The translations under genes were made by a program, and so were the position numbers. Positions 5,491-6,479 of a DNA stretch of 6,479 nucleotides are shown one piece after another. This DNA is from an uncultured bacterium. GTDB lineage: Bacteria; Bacteroidota; Bacteroidia; Bacteroidales; Bacteroidaceae. The notes under the pieces were generated by a model. The model was not told the DNA's origin, searched no databases, and worked only from the letters and a program-made list of their open reading frames with translations. Location: assembly GCA_905215575.1 (NCBI GenBank), contig CAJMQV010000113.1:1-6479 (forward strand). The letters run 5' to 3'. Position 1 is the first letter of the stretch. The number at the start of each line of letters is the position of its first letter.

Positions 5491-6479
5491 ATGGAAGAGA
5501 AAAAGGATATATATATATTAGGTATAGAGTCAAGCTGTGATGATACTTCGGCTGCCGTATTGAGAAACGGTGTGCTGTTGAGTAATGTTACAGCCAGTCA
5601 GGCTGTTCATGAAGCTTATGGTGGTGTGGTTCCCGAATTGGCTTCACGCGCTCATCAGCAGAATATTGTGCCGGTTGTAGATCAGGCGCTTAAGCGTGCC
5701 GGTATTACGAAAGAACAACTGTCTGCGGTTGCCTTTACGCGTGGTCCGGGTCTGATGGGCTCACTGCTTGTAGGCGTATCGTTTGCCAAGGGTTTTGCCC
5801 GTTCGCTGGGTATCCCCATGATTGACGTAAATCATTTGCAGGGACATGTTCTGGCACATTTTATCAAGGAGAATGATGAGGATGCAGACCAGCCGCAGTT
5901 CCCTTTCCTTTGCCTTTTGGTAAGTGGAGGTAATTCGCAGATTATTCTGGTCAAGGCCTATAATGATATGGAAGTTCTGGGACAGACGATTGACGATGCT
6001 GCCGGAGAGGCTATAGACAAATGCTCCAAGGTGATGGGATTGGGATATCCGGGAGGACCGATAATTGACAGATTGGCACGACAGGGAAATCCGCAGGCTT
6101 ATCACTTTGCCCGTCCGCAGATTGAAGGATATAATTATAGCTTCAGCGGATTGAAGACTTCTTTCCTGTATTCGCTTAGAGATTGGTTGAAAGAAGATCC
6201 CGATTTTATAGAACATCATAAAGAAGATCTGGCCGCTTCATTGGAATTTACGATTGTGGATATCCTGATGAAGAAACTGAGAAAGGCAGCCAAGGATACA
6301 GGTATTCGTCAGGTGGCTGTGGCAGGAGGCGTTTCTGCGAACAACGGCTTGCGTAATGCATTCCAGGAGCACGCCCGTAAATATGGCTGGAAAATATTTA
6401 TACCGAAATTTGGATATACAACGGATAATGCTGCCATGATAGTTGTTCTGCCTGACCAGGGAGTGACAATCCGGGAACT
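5491..6479 (+). CDS. tsaD: TsaD, tRNA N6-threonylcarbamoyladenosine (t6A37) transferase subunit, 3' end missing
   Basis: TsaD, with TsaB and TsaE, transfers the threonylcarbamoyl group made by TsaC onto A37 of tRNAs that read ANN codons. The window holds 329 codons; family members have about 335-345, so only the end is cut off. Seen in order: the ATP-binding start GIESSCDDT (11-19), GGVVPELASRAHQ (44-56), the iron-binding HLQGH (His115, His119), the nucleotide-binding LVSGGNSQ (143-150), DDAAGEAIDK (168-177), GLGYPGGP (183-190), YSFSGLKT (216-223), AGGVSANNG (278-286) and the third metal ligand Asp312 in TTDNAAM. These are all intact. After AMIVV (about residue 319) the reading becomes LPDQGVTIREL, which does not resemble the helix that normally follows. 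The frame stays open to the edge, so a chimeric or low-quality end, or an insertion at the gene's tail, should be considered. The start is ATG 5491, 12 bases after the map stop, with no Shine-Dalgarno sequence. Confidence 0.95.
   Translation, partial: MEEKKDIYILGIESSCDDTSAAVLRNGVLLSNVTASQAVHEAYGGVVPELASRAHQQNIVPVVDQALKRAGITKEQLSAVAFTRGPGLMGSLLVGVSFAKGFARSLGIPMIDVNHLQGHVLAHFIKENDEDADQPQFPFLCLLVSGGNSQIILVKAYNDMEVLGQTIDDAAGEAIDKCSKVMGLGYPGGPIIDRLARQGNPQAYHFARPQIEGYNYSFSGLKTSFLYSLRDWLKEDPDFIEHHKEDLAASLEFTIVDILMKKLRKAAKDTGIRQVAVAGGVSANNGLRNAFQEHARKYGWKIFIPKFGYTTDNAAMIVVLPDQGVTIRE

Noticed and set aside
5505..5520. AT dinucleotide run near the start of tsaD as a regulatory repeat or recombination site
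   Set aside because: It simply encodes Ile-Tyr-Ile in the first strand of TsaD and has no partner repeat nearby.
5761..6219. A 152-codon minus-strand open frame inside tsaD
   Set aside because: The plus strand here encodes intact TsaD motifs; the antisense product has no recognisable features.

Overview
The window looks like chromosomal DNA from a member of the Bacteroidales, most likely Bacteroides, Phocaeicola or a close relative. Three things point there. The promoters have the Bacteroidota form (TTTG at -33 and TAnnTTTG at -7) rather than the E. coli form. Several genes lack a clear Shine-Dalgarno sequence. The TsaD, methionine aminopeptidase and outer-membrane barrel proteins all read like Bacteroidales family members. 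Most of the window is ordinary chromosomal gene content; I see no transposase, tRNA, rRNA, CRISPR array or phage module.

Layout. At the left edge (1-304, minus strand) is the N-terminal third of a membrane transporter resembling the bile acid:sodium symporter (BASS) family; it runs off the window. It is divergent from a plus-strand pair of genes I cannot assign to a function (484-1044 and 1106-1858). The divergent intergenic region carries a promoter on each strand, and a 9-bp inverted repeat lies where transcription of the plus-strand pair should begin. The second gene of the pair encodes a protein with a very acidic C-terminal tail. A strong intrinsic terminator (1886-1928) ends this unit.

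From 1971 to 4522 lies a TonB-receptor-like outer membrane beta-barrel gene that is broken by a -1 frameshift at a run of five G residues (3486-3490). One more G would restore an 850-residue protein. As written, the gene is split into a 514-residue N-terminal piece (signal peptide, plug-like region, first part of the barrel) and a 336-residue C-terminal piece. The stop of the first overlaps a possible ATG of the second as ATGA.

A good -7 promoter element at 4591-4598 then drives map (methionine aminopeptidase, 4618-5478), followed 12 bases later by tsaD (tRNA t6A37 biosynthesis, 5491 to beyond the window end). These two form a housekeeping operon: one removes the initiator methionine from new proteins and the other makes a universal tRNA modification needed for accurate ANN decoding. 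The last roughly 40 bases of the window no longer read like the normal TsaD C-terminus, although the frame stays open.

I did not find a convincing new biological system. The best candidates for a second look are the unknown gene pair with its promoter-proximal palindrome, the frameshift in the barrel gene, and the odd end of tsaD.
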